NCBI GenBank assembly: GCA_002431965.1 | Contig: DJEW01000039.1 | Span: 1-38,755, forward strand | Direction of reading: 5' to 3' | DNA length: 38,755 bases | DNA from: Clostridiales bacterium UBA5888 | Lineage (GTDB): Bacteria; Bacillota; Clostridia; Oscillospirales; Oscillospiraceae | Shown here: piece after piece, positions 32,471 through 38,755 of the stretch | How the letters are laid out: each line of letters begins with the position of its first letter | Position numbering within the stretch: position 1 is the first letter of the stretch | The notes under the pieces: generated by a model | Database searches by the model: none | Seen by the model: only the letters and a program-made list of their open reading frames with translations | What the model was told of the DNA's origin: nothing | Translations under genes and position numbers: made by a program

Positions 32471-33301
32471 TCAAAGCGACATCCTCCGTCTCAATATTTC
32501 CTCGAACGCCAGCCCGTACCAGTGTCCCGGCTGCCGCCGCGCCGTTTCCTGTATGCACTCGTCGCAGAACTCCGCCGCCGCGGTGAACGCCGCCTCCGGC
32601 GCTCTGCCGCGCATCAGCCCGCCGCACAGCGCGGAGGTGAAAACATCCCCCGTTCCGTGCATCACAGCGCTCTGCCATGGGCGATAAAATTCCGTGCGTA
32701 TACCGCCCAGCCGCGCTTCATAGCCGACCTCGCCGCCCCGGCGCATCCCGGTGATGATGATGTTCTCCGCACCGAGCTTATTGCCGAGTATATTTATAAG
32801 CGTGTCCGCGTCCGCGTCCATCGAAAGCCCCGCGAGCAGCGCCGCCTCCGTGTGGTTGGGAGTTATAAAGTCCGCACCAACGGCGAGAGCGCGCATCGCA
32901 TCAATGTATTCGTCCGTAAAGCAGTCATAGAGTGCGCCGTTGTCACCGAGCACGGGGTCAATGACGGCGGCGCAGTCCCTTCCGCCGAAATCGCGGATAA
33001 ACTGCCGAGCTATATATATCTGCTCAACCGAGCTGAAAAAGCCCGTGTATATGCAGTCAAATCTGACGTTCATGCGTTTCCAGTGCGCGGCAAATTCGCG
33101 CATCTGGGGCGTCATATCATGAATAACATAGTCTTCAAAGCCGCCCGTATGTGTGGACAGCACCGCGGTCGGAAGCGCGACCCCCTCTACGCCGAAGGCG
33201 GAGACTATCGGCAGCGCCACGCTCAGCGAGCATTTGCCGATGCACGAGAGGTCGTTTATAAGCGCCGCGCGCTTCATTCCGGTCGCGTTGATGTCCTTCA
33301 T
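32471..33301 (-). CDS. Pyridoxal/pyridoxamine kinase (PdxK/PdxY type) inside the pst operon
   Basis: 276 residues of the ribokinase-like PF08543 family. The N-terminal block is LINDLSCIGKCSLSVALPIV; substrate and ATP blocks include TGFFSSVEQI, DPVLGDNGALY, ITPNHTEAALLAG and the anion-hole HGTGDVFTSAL with its catalytic Asp. These kinases make PLP from pyridoxal or pyridoxamine, some also acting on hydroxymethylpyrimidine. The start at 33301 overlaps the pstA stop by 4 bases and has AAAAGGAA 8 bases ahead, so it is translationally coupled; Met9 (33277) matches the usual family start and is a possible alternative. Its place between pstA and pstB is not part of the usual pst gene order. Confidence 0.9.
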   Translation of the reverse strand: MKDINATGMKRAALINDLSCIGKCSLSVALPIVSAFGVEGVALPTAVLSTHTGGFEDYVIHDMTPQMREFAAHWKRMNVRFDCIYTGFFSSVEQIYIARQFIRDFGGRDCAAVIDPVLGDNGALYDCFTDEYIDAMRALAVGADFITPNHTEAALLAGLSMDADADTLINILGNKLGAENIIITGMRRGGEVGYEARLGGIRTEFYRPWQSAVMHGTGDVFTSALCGGLMRGRAPEAAFTAAAEFCDECIQETARRQPGHWYGLAFEEILRRRMSL

Positions 33302-34161
33302 AAGCTGTTTTTCCTTTTGAAGCCTTTCTCAACGAGCATGGTGGCGGCGTTTATGAGGAGGGCAAGGATCATCAGTATCGCGGCGATGGCAAATGCCACT
33401 TCAAATTCGCCCTGCTCCTTGGCGTACACATACAGCGCCACGGTCAGCGTCGCCCCGGCGCTCGTCAGCCCGTCAAAGAATCCGTTGAGCGCGTGGGCAA
33501 ACCCGGCTGTGAAAAGCAGCGCCGCCGACTCGCCCAGCACGCGCCCGATGGCGAGGATGCACCCCGTGACTATGCCGTCCACGCAGCCGGGCAGCACAAC
33601 GGTGCTGATAACGCGCCATTTGCCCGCGCCCAGCCCGAACGCCCCCTCGCGGTAGCTCTGCGGCACGGTCTTCAGACTCTCCTGCGTCGTGCGCATGATC
33701 GTTGGCAGGTTCATTATAACAAGAGTAAGCGCTCCTGCCAAGAGGGAAGTTTGCATGCCGAGAAATTGGCAGAAGAAAAGCATGCCCACAAGTCCGTATA
33801 TGATCGACGGTATACCGGAGAGCGTCTCCGCCGCGTACTCTATCGCCGCGACAAGGCGGTGATTCGTGGCATACTCCGTGAGGTATATCGCCGCACCCAC
33901 GCCGATGGGCAGCACAATAAAGAGCGTCGCAACGACGATGTAGAGCGTATTGAGTATATCCGGCAGTATGCCGATGCTGTCGGAGAGATAGCTGGGCTTT
34001 GTTGAAAGAAGCTTCCATGTCACATTCGGCAGGCCCTTGGCAAGCACATACACTATGAGGAAGATCACGAGCGCCGCCGTCAGCACAACGGCTATGCCCA
34101 TCAGCGTGTGCATCAGAGCGATGTATGCCTTGCGGCGGGTCGAAATATTGCCTTTTTCCAT
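33298..34161 (-). CDS. pstA: Phosphate ABC transporter permease PstA
   Basis: 287 residues with six predicted helices. The permease EAA-like loop is in QSLKTVPQSYREGAFGLGAGKWRV-type sequence (around residue 180), and other family blocks are LSGIPSIIYGLVGM and AIGRVLGESAALLFTAG. With PstC it forms the membrane channel for phosphate. It starts one base after the pstC stop codon and overlaps the kinase gene by 4 bases. Confidence 0.96.
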   Translation of the reverse strand: MEKGNISTRRKAYIALMHTLMGIAVVLTAALVIFLIVYVLAKGLPNVTWKLLSTKPSYLSDSIGILPDILNTLYIVVATLFIVLPIGVGAAIYLTEYATNHRLVAAIEYAAETLSGIPSIIYGLVGMLFFCQFLGMQTSLLAGALTLVIMNLPTIMRTTQESLKTVPQSYREGAFGLGAGKWRVISTVVLPGCVDGIVTGCILAIGRVLGESAALLFTAGFAHALNGFFDGLTSAGATLTVALYVYAKEQGEFEVAFAIAAILMILALLINAATMLVEKGFKRKNSL

Positions 34162-34162
34162 G

Positions 34163-35032
34163 TCAATTCTCCTTCCCGTGCTTCAAAAGCGCATTGAGCA
34201 GCGCGTTTATCAGCATGATGAACAAAAACAGCACCAGCGCGATGGAAAAGAGCGCCTGCCGCTGCAAGCCGGAGGAATACGACATTTCACTTGCCACGGC
34301 GGTCGTAAGAAAGCGGACGCTCTCGAAAAGCTTCGGCATGTTCGGCACGTTGCCCGACACCATCATCACCGCCATCGCTTCGCCTATCGCGCGCCCCACG
34401 CCGAGCACCACTGCTGCGGCAATGCCGCTGCGCGCGGCGGGAACCGACACGCGGAAGTACGTCTCTATAGGCGTTGCGCCCAGAGCAAGCGACGCATCCT
34501 CATACTCCTTCGGCACTGCCTCCAGCGCCGTCACCGAAACCTTCACGATGCTCGGCAGAATCATCACTGCCAGCACGATGATCGCGGCGAGAAGGCTTGA
34601 GCCGTCAGGCACATTAAAGATCTTTCTTATCCCCGGCACGAGTATCAGCATGCCGACAAGACCGTATACAACCGAGGGGATGCCGGCAAGAAGGCTTATT
34701 GCCGAGCCGAGCGCGCTTTTTATCTGCGGCGGTGCGAGCTTGGCGAGGTACACCGCCGTGAGAAAGCCTATCGGCACGCCGATGGCGATAGCGCCCGCCG
34801 TGCCGTAAATGCTGGTGAGTATGAACGGAAGTATGCCGTAGCTTGGCTCGGCGGCGGTGGATGCCCACGTCTTTCCGAAGAGGAACGGCACAATTCCTAT
34901 CTCGCGTATGGCAGGAATGCCGGAAATGACAAGATATACCGTTATAAGCAGCACACACCCGACCGTCACGAGTCCCAGCACGGCGAACAGTCCATGTATT
35001 AAGTTTTCAATGACCCGCGCTCTGTTTTTCAT
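34163..35032 (-). CDS. pstC: Phosphate ABC transporter permease PstC
   Basis: 289 residues with six helices. LLAGIPSVVYGLVGMLILVP, AVPKEYEDASLALGATPIE (the cytoplasmic coupling loop) and GVGRAIGEAMAVMMVSGN are PstC signatures. GAAAGGAAAAG precedes the ATG. A stable hairpin without a U tract separates it from pstS, which may keep the binding-protein mRNA in excess over the permease mRNA. Confidence 0.96.
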   Translation of the reverse strand: MKNRARVIENLIHGLFAVLGLVTVGCVLLITVYLVISGIPAIREIGIVPFLFGKTWASTAAEPSYGILPFILTSIYGTAGAIAIGVPIGFLTAVYLAKLAPPQIKSALGSAISLLAGIPSVVYGLVGMLILVPGIRKIFNVPDGSSLLAAIIVLAVMILPSIVKVSVTALEAVPKEYEDASLALGATPIETYFRVSVPAARSGIAAAVVLGVGRAIGEAMAVMMVSGNVPNMPKLFESVRFLTTAVASEMSYSSGLQRQALFSIALVLFLFIMLINALLNALLKHGKEN

Positions 35033-35055
35033 TTGTTGCTTTTCCTTTCATACGC

Positions 35056-35087
35056 GAGAGCAGGACGGCTTTCGCCGTCCCGTTCTC
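35056..35087 (-). other. mRNA hairpin between pstS and pstC
   Basis: GGACGGC (35063-35069) pairs with GCCGTCC (35074-35080) around TTTC, extended by a looser outer stem (GAGAGC/GTTCTC). There is no U run, so it is more likely a 3' stabiliser of pstS mRNA or a partial attenuator than a true terminator. Confidence 0.5.
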
Positions 35088-35104
35088 CGAAGTATGCTGT
35101 TTTA

Positions 35105-36001
35105 TCAGCCGTTGACTGCGACTGCACCGGCAGCGGCGATGATGGGCGCTGCGTCTGCGGAAATTGCGAAGTCATAGAAAGCCTGAGCCGCGTCGGAGAG
35201 CTTCACGCCGCTCTTCGTCACAAGGACGAACGGGCGCTGCACAACGTAGCTGCCGTCCTTGACGGTCTCCTCGGTCGGGGCGATGCCGCCGACGGTGAGA
35301 GCCTTGACGTTATCCTTGAGAGCTGCGAGGGAGGCATAACCGATAGCATCGGGGTTGTTGGCAACGGTGGTGATGACGTCGCCGGTGGAGGTCAGCTCCT
35401 GACGGTACTTGCAGGCGTCCTTCGTGCCGGTGATGGACTCGAAGCCGTCTCTCGTGCCGCTGCCGGCCTCACGGCCGATGAGGACGATCTCAGCGTCATT
35501 GCCGCCGACATCCTTCCAGTTGGTTATCTCGCCGGTGTAGATCTTGGCGATGGTCTCGATGTCGAGATCGGCAACGGGGTTCTCGGGGTTGACAATGATT
35601 GCGATGCCGTCGAGGGCGAGCACGGTCTCTTCAAGGCCGCTGGCCTTCTCGTCGTCCTTGAGCGCACGGCTGGAAAGACCGATGTCGCAGCGTCCCTCGC
35701 TCACGGCGGTGATGCCGGAGCCGGAGCCGGTGGGGTTATAAGTGAAGGTCACGCCCTTGTTGGCTTCCATGAAGGATTCGCCAAGTGCGCCGATGACCTT
35801 CTCCATGGAGGTGGAGCCGTCGGTGGCGACGGTGCCGCTCAGCTCTGCGGGAGCTTCGGTTGCCGCGGGGGCTTCGCTCGCTGCAGGAGCTTCGGTTGCT
35901 GCGGGGGCTTCGGTCGCCGCCGGAGCTGCGGTGCTGCCGCAGGCGGTGAACAGTGCCAGCGCCATGACAAGTGCCAGAACTATGCTTATTGTCTTTTTCA
36001 T
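35105..36001 (-). CDS. pstS: Phosphate-binding lipoprotein PstS
   Basis: 298 residues. The signal peptide MKKTISIVLALVMALALFTAC ends in a lipobox (Cys21) and is followed by an Ala/Thr/Glu/Pro linker built from four near-repeats of AATEAP. The binding domain has TDGSTSMEKVIGAL, the phosphate loop GSGSGI and REAGSGTRDGFESI, the usual PstS contact points, and NPDAIGYASLAAL. The frame reaches back to 36064, but the start at 36001 has AAAGGAG 8 bases before it and begins the signal peptide. It captures phosphate outside the cell for PstCAB. First gene of the pst-pho run, behind Pho-box-like repeats. Confidence 0.96.
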   Translation of the reverse strand: MKKTISIVLALVMALALFTACGSTAAPAATEAPAATEAPAASEAPAATEAPAELSGTVATDGSTSMEKVIGALGESFMEANKGVTFTYNPTGSGSGITAVSEGRCDIGLSSRALKDDEKASGLEETVLALDGIAIIVNPENPVADLDIETIAKIYTGEITNWKDVGGNDAEIVLIGREAGSGTRDGFESITGTKDACKYRQELTSTGDVITTVANNPDAIGYASLAALKDNVKALTVGGIAPTEETVKDGSYVVQRPFVLVTKSGVKLSDAAQAFYDFAISADAAPIIAAAGAVAVNG

Positions 36002-36090
36002 TTCTGTTTCTCCTTTTATACTTACATTCGTTTCCGGGGTTCTGTTCCCCATAGCCAGCTGCAAGCTTTTGCTTTCTGACTACGTTTATC

Positions 36091-36145
36091 AATATACCCT
36101 TCAAGTGTAAAAATAAAAATCTTCACTGCGTAAAATCCGTGTAAA
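36091..36145 (-). promoter_or_regulatory. Pho-box-like repeats and promoter upstream of pstS
   Basis: On the minus strand TTTACA (36140-36145) and TTTACG (36129-36134) are spaced 11 bases apart, with another TTTACA at 36106-36111 about two turns further. PhoP boxes in Firmicutes are TTWACA-type direct repeats with 11-base period. A TATATT -10 candidate lies at 36091-36096 with no good -35, as expected for an activator-dependent promoter. Confidence 0.55.
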
Positions 36146-36294
36146 AGCACATGCTGTCCGCATATATTTCTTCTTTAGCGCCTAAAATCGCTAATGCTTT
36201 GCGGTAAATTTTATGGGTATGACGTTTCCCGGCTTTTTCAGTCATAATTCTTATATATCCGTATTTTTTGTGCAAATTTACCGCCATCAGCCTA

Positions 36295-36323
36295 TTGACA
36301 AATGAATTTTGCTGTGGTATATT
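36295..36323 (+). promoter_or_regulatory. Near-consensus promoter of the leader/ABC transporter operon
   Basis: TTGACA (36295-36300), a 17-base spacer, then TATATT (36318-36323). Transcription would start near 36330, about 310 bases ahead of the first transporter gene, leaving room for the leader peptide and terminator. The 150 bases between this promoter and the Pho-box region (36146-36294) are AT-rich and hold only a 6-base stem (TTAGCG/CGCTAA); I see no gene in them. Confidence 0.8.
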
Positions 36324-36348
36324 CACGCCATACTCGGAAAGGAAGCCG

Positions 36349-36462
36349 ATGATAACGATGAAGCTTTTCCGCTGCATTGCAGGCCGATATTATTATTGCT
36401 ATTACTTTTATTTTCAGAAAGTAATGGCGATTTGTGATGCACACAACCGGATTTATGCTTGA
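36349..36462 (+). CDS. Tyr/Phe-rich leader peptide (attenuation control)
   Basis: 37 residues starting MITMKLFRCIAGR and followed by the run YYYCYYFYF (residues 14-22: six Tyr and two Phe in nine codons), ending CDAHNRIYA. AAAGGAAG (36338-36345) sits at good distance from the ATG at 36349; an in-frame ATG at 36358 is a weaker choice. It lies 26 bases after the -10 box and 52 bases before an intrinsic terminator, the layout of amino-acid operon leaders such as those of phe, trp and his. Translation stalling at these codons when charged tRNA-Tyr or tRNA-Phe is scarce would allow read-through. The peptide itself probably has no other role. Confidence 0.65.
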   Translation: MITMKLFRCIAGRYYYCYYFYFQKVMAICDAHNRIYA

Positions 36463-36514
36463 TCGGCGCTGTCGGCTCTCTTTACTGAGCTGCTTTGACC
36501 GTGATGGGTATTCG

Positions 36515-36550
36515 CCGTGTGGACCACAAGTCCGCACGGTTTTTGCTTTT
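36515..36550 (+). terminator. Attenuator terminator ahead of the ABC transporter genes
   Basis: CCGTGTGGAC (36515-36524) pairs with GTCCGCACGG (36530-36539), one T-G pair, loop CACAA, followed by TTTTTGCTTTT. It stands between promoter and first structural gene, so it must be conditional for the operon to be expressed. Possible competing partners of its 5' arm are CACAC (36440-36444) with GTGTG (36517-36521) and CGGCG (36464-36468) with CGCCG (36513-36517). The second would be masked by a ribosome at the leader stop codon. Confidence 0.82.
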
Positions 36551-36641
36551 GAGCAACCACTGAACAAAGTGCTTACTCGGATATTTCTTCCCTTCACGGA
36601 CAGACAATATTTAAGAAAAGAAACCACTGGAGGAATCGAAA

Positions 36642-37694
36642 ATGAAGAAGAAAAATCTGCTCTCCGCTGTTTTGACCGTTGTTCTGGCGCTTGCAATGTG
36701 CCTGAGTCTCGCCGCGTGCGGCTCTTCCGCCGCCCCGGCTGCAACCGAAGCGCCCGCCGCCGATGCTGCCCCGGCTGAGGTCGAAGCCACTGCCGACGGC
36801 GCTGATGTTGACACTGACAAGGTGTTCACCGTCGGTATCTGCCAGCTCGTGCAGCATGAGGCGCTTGACGCTGCGACGCAGGGCTTCATGGACACACTGA
36901 AGGAAAAGTTCGGCGACAAGGTCGTTTTTGACGTGCAGAACGCCGCCGGCGACAGCGCCGCATGCAGCACCATCGTCAACTCCTTTGTATCCAAGAACGT
37001 CGATCTCATCCTTGCCAACGCCACCCCGGCGCTCGCCGCCGCTTACAACGCAACGTCCGAAATCCCTATCCTTGGCACTGCCGTCACGGAGTACGGCGTT
37101 GCCCTCGGCATTGACGATTTTACCGGCACCGTCGGCGGCAACGTCTCCGGCACATCCGACCTTGCTCCGCTTGATGAGCAGGCTGACATGATCATTGAGC
37201 TCTTCCCCGATGCCAAAAACGTCGGTCTTCTCTACTGCTCTGCCGAGCCCAACTCCGAGTATCAGGTGAAGGTCGTCGAGGAAGCGCTGGCCGCCAAGGG
37301 CGTCGCCTGCACTCGCTACTCCTTTGCTGACACCAATGACGTCGCCTCCGTGACCACCAAGGCCGCCGCCGACTCTGACGTTATCTACATCCCCACCGAT
37401 AATACCGCCGCCTCCTGCACCGAAACCATCGGCAACATCGTCCTCAGCGCGAAGACCCCCGTCATCGCCGGCGAGGTCGGCATCTGCCGCGGCTGCGGCG
37501 TGGCGACGCTGTCCATCAGCTACTACAACCTCGGCGTGACCACCGGCGAGATGGCAGTAAAGATCCTCACCGGCGAGGCGGACATCTCCACCATGCCCAT
37601 CGAGTACGACAACAACCCTGTCAGGATGTACAACCCCACCGTCTGCGAGGAGCTTGGCATCCCCGCCCCCGAGGGCTACGAGCCTCTGAGCTGA
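36642..37694 (+). CDS. ABC transporter substrate-binding lipoprotein (PF04392, TrpX-like)
   Basis: 350 residues. The signal peptide ends in LSLAAC (Cys26) and an Ala/Pro/Glu/Thr linker follows. The mature domain shows the PF04392 pattern: FTVGICQLVQHEALDAATQGF, AAGDSAACSTIVNSFVSKNV, LILANATPALAAAYNAT, IPILGTAVTEYGVALG, KNVGLLYCSAEPNSEYQ and YIPTDNTAASC. Members studied in streptococci import tryptophan (TrpXYZ); many others are of unknown specificity. The Tyr/Phe-rich leader peptide upstream points to an aromatic amino acid, perhaps tyrosine. GGAGG precedes the ATG by about 10 bases. First gene of a permease-ATPase operon. Confidence 0.93.
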   Translation: MKKKNLLSAVLTVVLALAMCLSLAACGSSAAPAATEAPAADAAPAEVEATADGADVDTDKVFTVGICQLVQHEALDAATQGFMDTLKEKFGDKVVFDVQNAAGDSAACSTIVNSFVSKNVDLILANATPALAAAYNATSEIPILGTAVTEYGVALGIDDFTGTVGGNVSGTSDLAPLDEQADMIIELFPDAKNVGLLYCSAEPNSEYQVKVVEEALAAKGVACTRYSFADTNDVASVTTKAAADSDVIYIPTDNTAASCTETIGNIVLSAKTPVIAGEVGICRGCGVATLSISYYNLGVTTGEMAVKILTGEADISTMPIEYDNNPVRMYNPTVCEELGIPAPEGYEPLS

Positions 37695-37747
37695 ACGCTC
37701 GCCTCTTATTGTAAATAGAACGAATACTAAAAGGACAGGTGTGAAAT

Positions 37748-38638
37748 ATGCTTATTGATTTGCTCGGCGCATTGCCAGGCGCTGTCGCGCAGGGTCTCAT
37801 ATGGGGCGTTATGGCCATCGGCGTGTACATTACCTATAAGATACTCGACATTGCGGACCTCACCGTTGACGGCACGATCTGCACGGGCGCGGCGGTATGC
37901 ACGATGCTCATTCTCGCGGGCGTGAACCCGTGGGTGTCCGTTCTGCTTGCACTGCTTGCCGGCATGCTCGCCGGCGCGGTCACCGGCATGCTCCACATCC
38001 TGCTCGGTATACCGGCGATCCTCGCCGGTATACTCACCCAGATGATACTCTGGTCGGCAAACCTCAAGATCCTGGGCAAGGCCAACCAGGCTCTCTCCGC
38101 GCGCTCCACCCCCGTCATTCTCTCGCAGATGGACATTCCCTCAGCGCTCACCGTGCTTGTGATCGCCGCCGTCGTGCTTATCGCGCTGCTCTATTGGTTC
38201 TTCGGCACGGAGCTTGGCTGCGCCATCCGCGCCACGGGCTGCAACCCTGTCATGAGCCGCGCCCAGGGCATCAACACAAACACCGCAAAGCTCCTCGGGC
38301 TTGCGATCTCCAACGGCATCGTCGCCCTCTCCGGCGCGCTGCTGTGCCAGTATCAGGGATACACGGACATCAACATGGGGCGCGGCGCAGTCGTCATCGG
38401 GCTTGCCGCCGTCGTGATCGGCGAGGCGCTCGTCTCGCGCCTTTCGCAGAATTTTGCCGTGCGCCTTGCTGGCGTAGTCGTCGGCGCGATCGTCTATTAC
38501 CTTGTGTATCAGACCATCATCTTCGTCGGCTTCGACACCGACCTTCTTAAGATGTTCTCGGCCATCGTCGTCGCGGCGTTTCTGGGCATTCCGTATCTGA
38601 AAAAGAAGCATATCAGGGGGGTAAAAAGCCATGCTTGA
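37748..38638 (+). CDS. ABC transporter permease (branched-chain/TrpY type)
   Basis: 296 residues with eight or so hydrophobic helices of the PF02653 family. LIWGVMAIGVYITYKILDIADLTVDG near the start and RATGCNPVMSRAQGINT, the cytoplasmic loop that touches the ATPase, are typical of the permeases paired with PF04392 binding proteins. ALSGALLCQYQGYTDINMG and GLAAVVIGEAL follow. AGGACAGG lies about 10 bases before the ATG. It overlaps the ATPase gene by 8 bases. Confidence 0.94.
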   Translation: MLIDLLGALPGAVAQGLIWGVMAIGVYITYKILDIADLTVDGTICTGAAVCTMLILAGVNPWVSVLLALLAGMLAGAVTGMLHILLGIPAILAGILTQMILWSANLKILGKANQALSARSTPVILSQMDIPSALTVLVIAAVVLIALLYWFFGTELGCAIRATGCNPVMSRAQGINTNTAKLLGLAISNGIVALSGALLCQYQGYTDINMGRGAVVIGLAAVVIGEALVSRLSQNFAVRLAGVVVGAIVYYLVYQTIIFVGFDTDLLKMFSAIVVAAFLGIPYLKKKHIRGVKSHA

Positions 38639-38755
38639 GCTAAGACATATAACCAAGGTCTTCAACCGCGGAACGGTTGACGAGAAGGTCGCGCTCAACG
38701 ACCTCTCGCTCACGCTCAACGACGGCGACTTTGTCACCGTTATCGGCGGCAACGG
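38631..38755 (+). CDS. ABC transporter ATPase, 5' end only
   Basis: 41 residues before the window ends: MLELRHITKVFNRGTVDEKV, then LNDLSLTLNDGDFVTVIGGNG, the start of Walker A with the GGNG form common in this transporter group. AGGGGGGT precedes the ATG. It completes the binding protein-permease-ATPase set; the remainder lies beyond the right edge. Confidence 0.9.
   Translation, partial: MLELRHITKVFNRGTVDEKVALNDLSLTLNDGDFVTVIGGN

Noticed and set aside
36123..36377. 84-codon minus-strand frame between pstS and the ABC transporter
   Set aside because: No ribosome site before any of its possible starts, no recognisable family, and it runs across the Pho-box repeats and the plus-strand promoter and leader.

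Overview
The window looks like chromosomal DNA from an anaerobic, Gram-positive Clostridia-type bacterium, most likely an Oscillospirales/Ruminococcaceae-like gut lineage. The reasons are GC-rich codon use with AT-rich intergenic gaps, lipoproteins with a Cys lipobox followed by Ala/Pro/Glu/Thr linkers, strong AGGAGG-type ribosome sites, a T-box in front of pheST, an IreB gene, a VanW protein and HemW. This is an inference from gene content. No rRNA or tRNA gene, CRISPR array or complete mobile element is visible.

Layout. 1-4.4 kb (minus strand): the 5' part of an aconitase-X gene, then an operon reading lipoprotein with two beta-helix domains - BlaI-type repressor - a BlaR1-like two-helix membrane anchor joined, across a frameshift, to a third copy of the same beta-helix domain. 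Two BlaI-like operators sit on the operon promoter. 4.5-11.8 kb (plus): housekeeping genes htpG, hemW, a VanW-domain protein and metG, closed by a strong terminator. 11.8-16.2 kb (minus): ireB, and pheS-pheT under a Phe T-box; pheT carries an extra OB-like insertion. 16.2-18.1 kb (plus): a small lipoprotein and alr.

18.1-27.0 kb (plus) is the most unusual part. One promoter precedes nine tightly packed genes: an FkbH-type glyceryl-ACP synthase, an acyl carrier protein, an MBOAT O-acyltransferase, two paralogous SGNH-like membrane-anchored proteins (the second frameshifted in a C6 run), an aldo/keto reductase, a split transketolase and a MaoC-type hydratase. The order loader-carrier-MBOAT-SGNH mirrors DltA-DltC-DltB-DltD, with FkbH in place of the D-alanine ligase. 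I read it as a candidate cell-surface acylation system using a small glycolysis- or pentose-derived hydroxyacyl group.

27.0-28.6 kb: a 5' remnant of a sigma-factor gene, a 31-residue membrane peptide gene, an array of consecutive perfect or near-perfect hairpins, and a NagD-like HAD phosphatase. 28.7-36.1 kb (minus): a complete phosphate module pstS-pstC-pstA-[pyridoxal/pyridoxamine kinase]-pstB-phoU-phoP-phoR, with Pho-box-like repeats before pstS and a vitamin-B6 kinase gene inside the pst operon. 36.3-38.8 kb (plus): an ABC transporter of the tryptophan/tyrosine-type PF04392 family (binding protein, permease, start of ATPase), preceded by a near-consensus promoter, a short leader peptide with a Tyr/Phe-rich run and a Rho-independent terminator. 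This suggests control by ribosome-mediated attenuation in response to aromatic amino acids.
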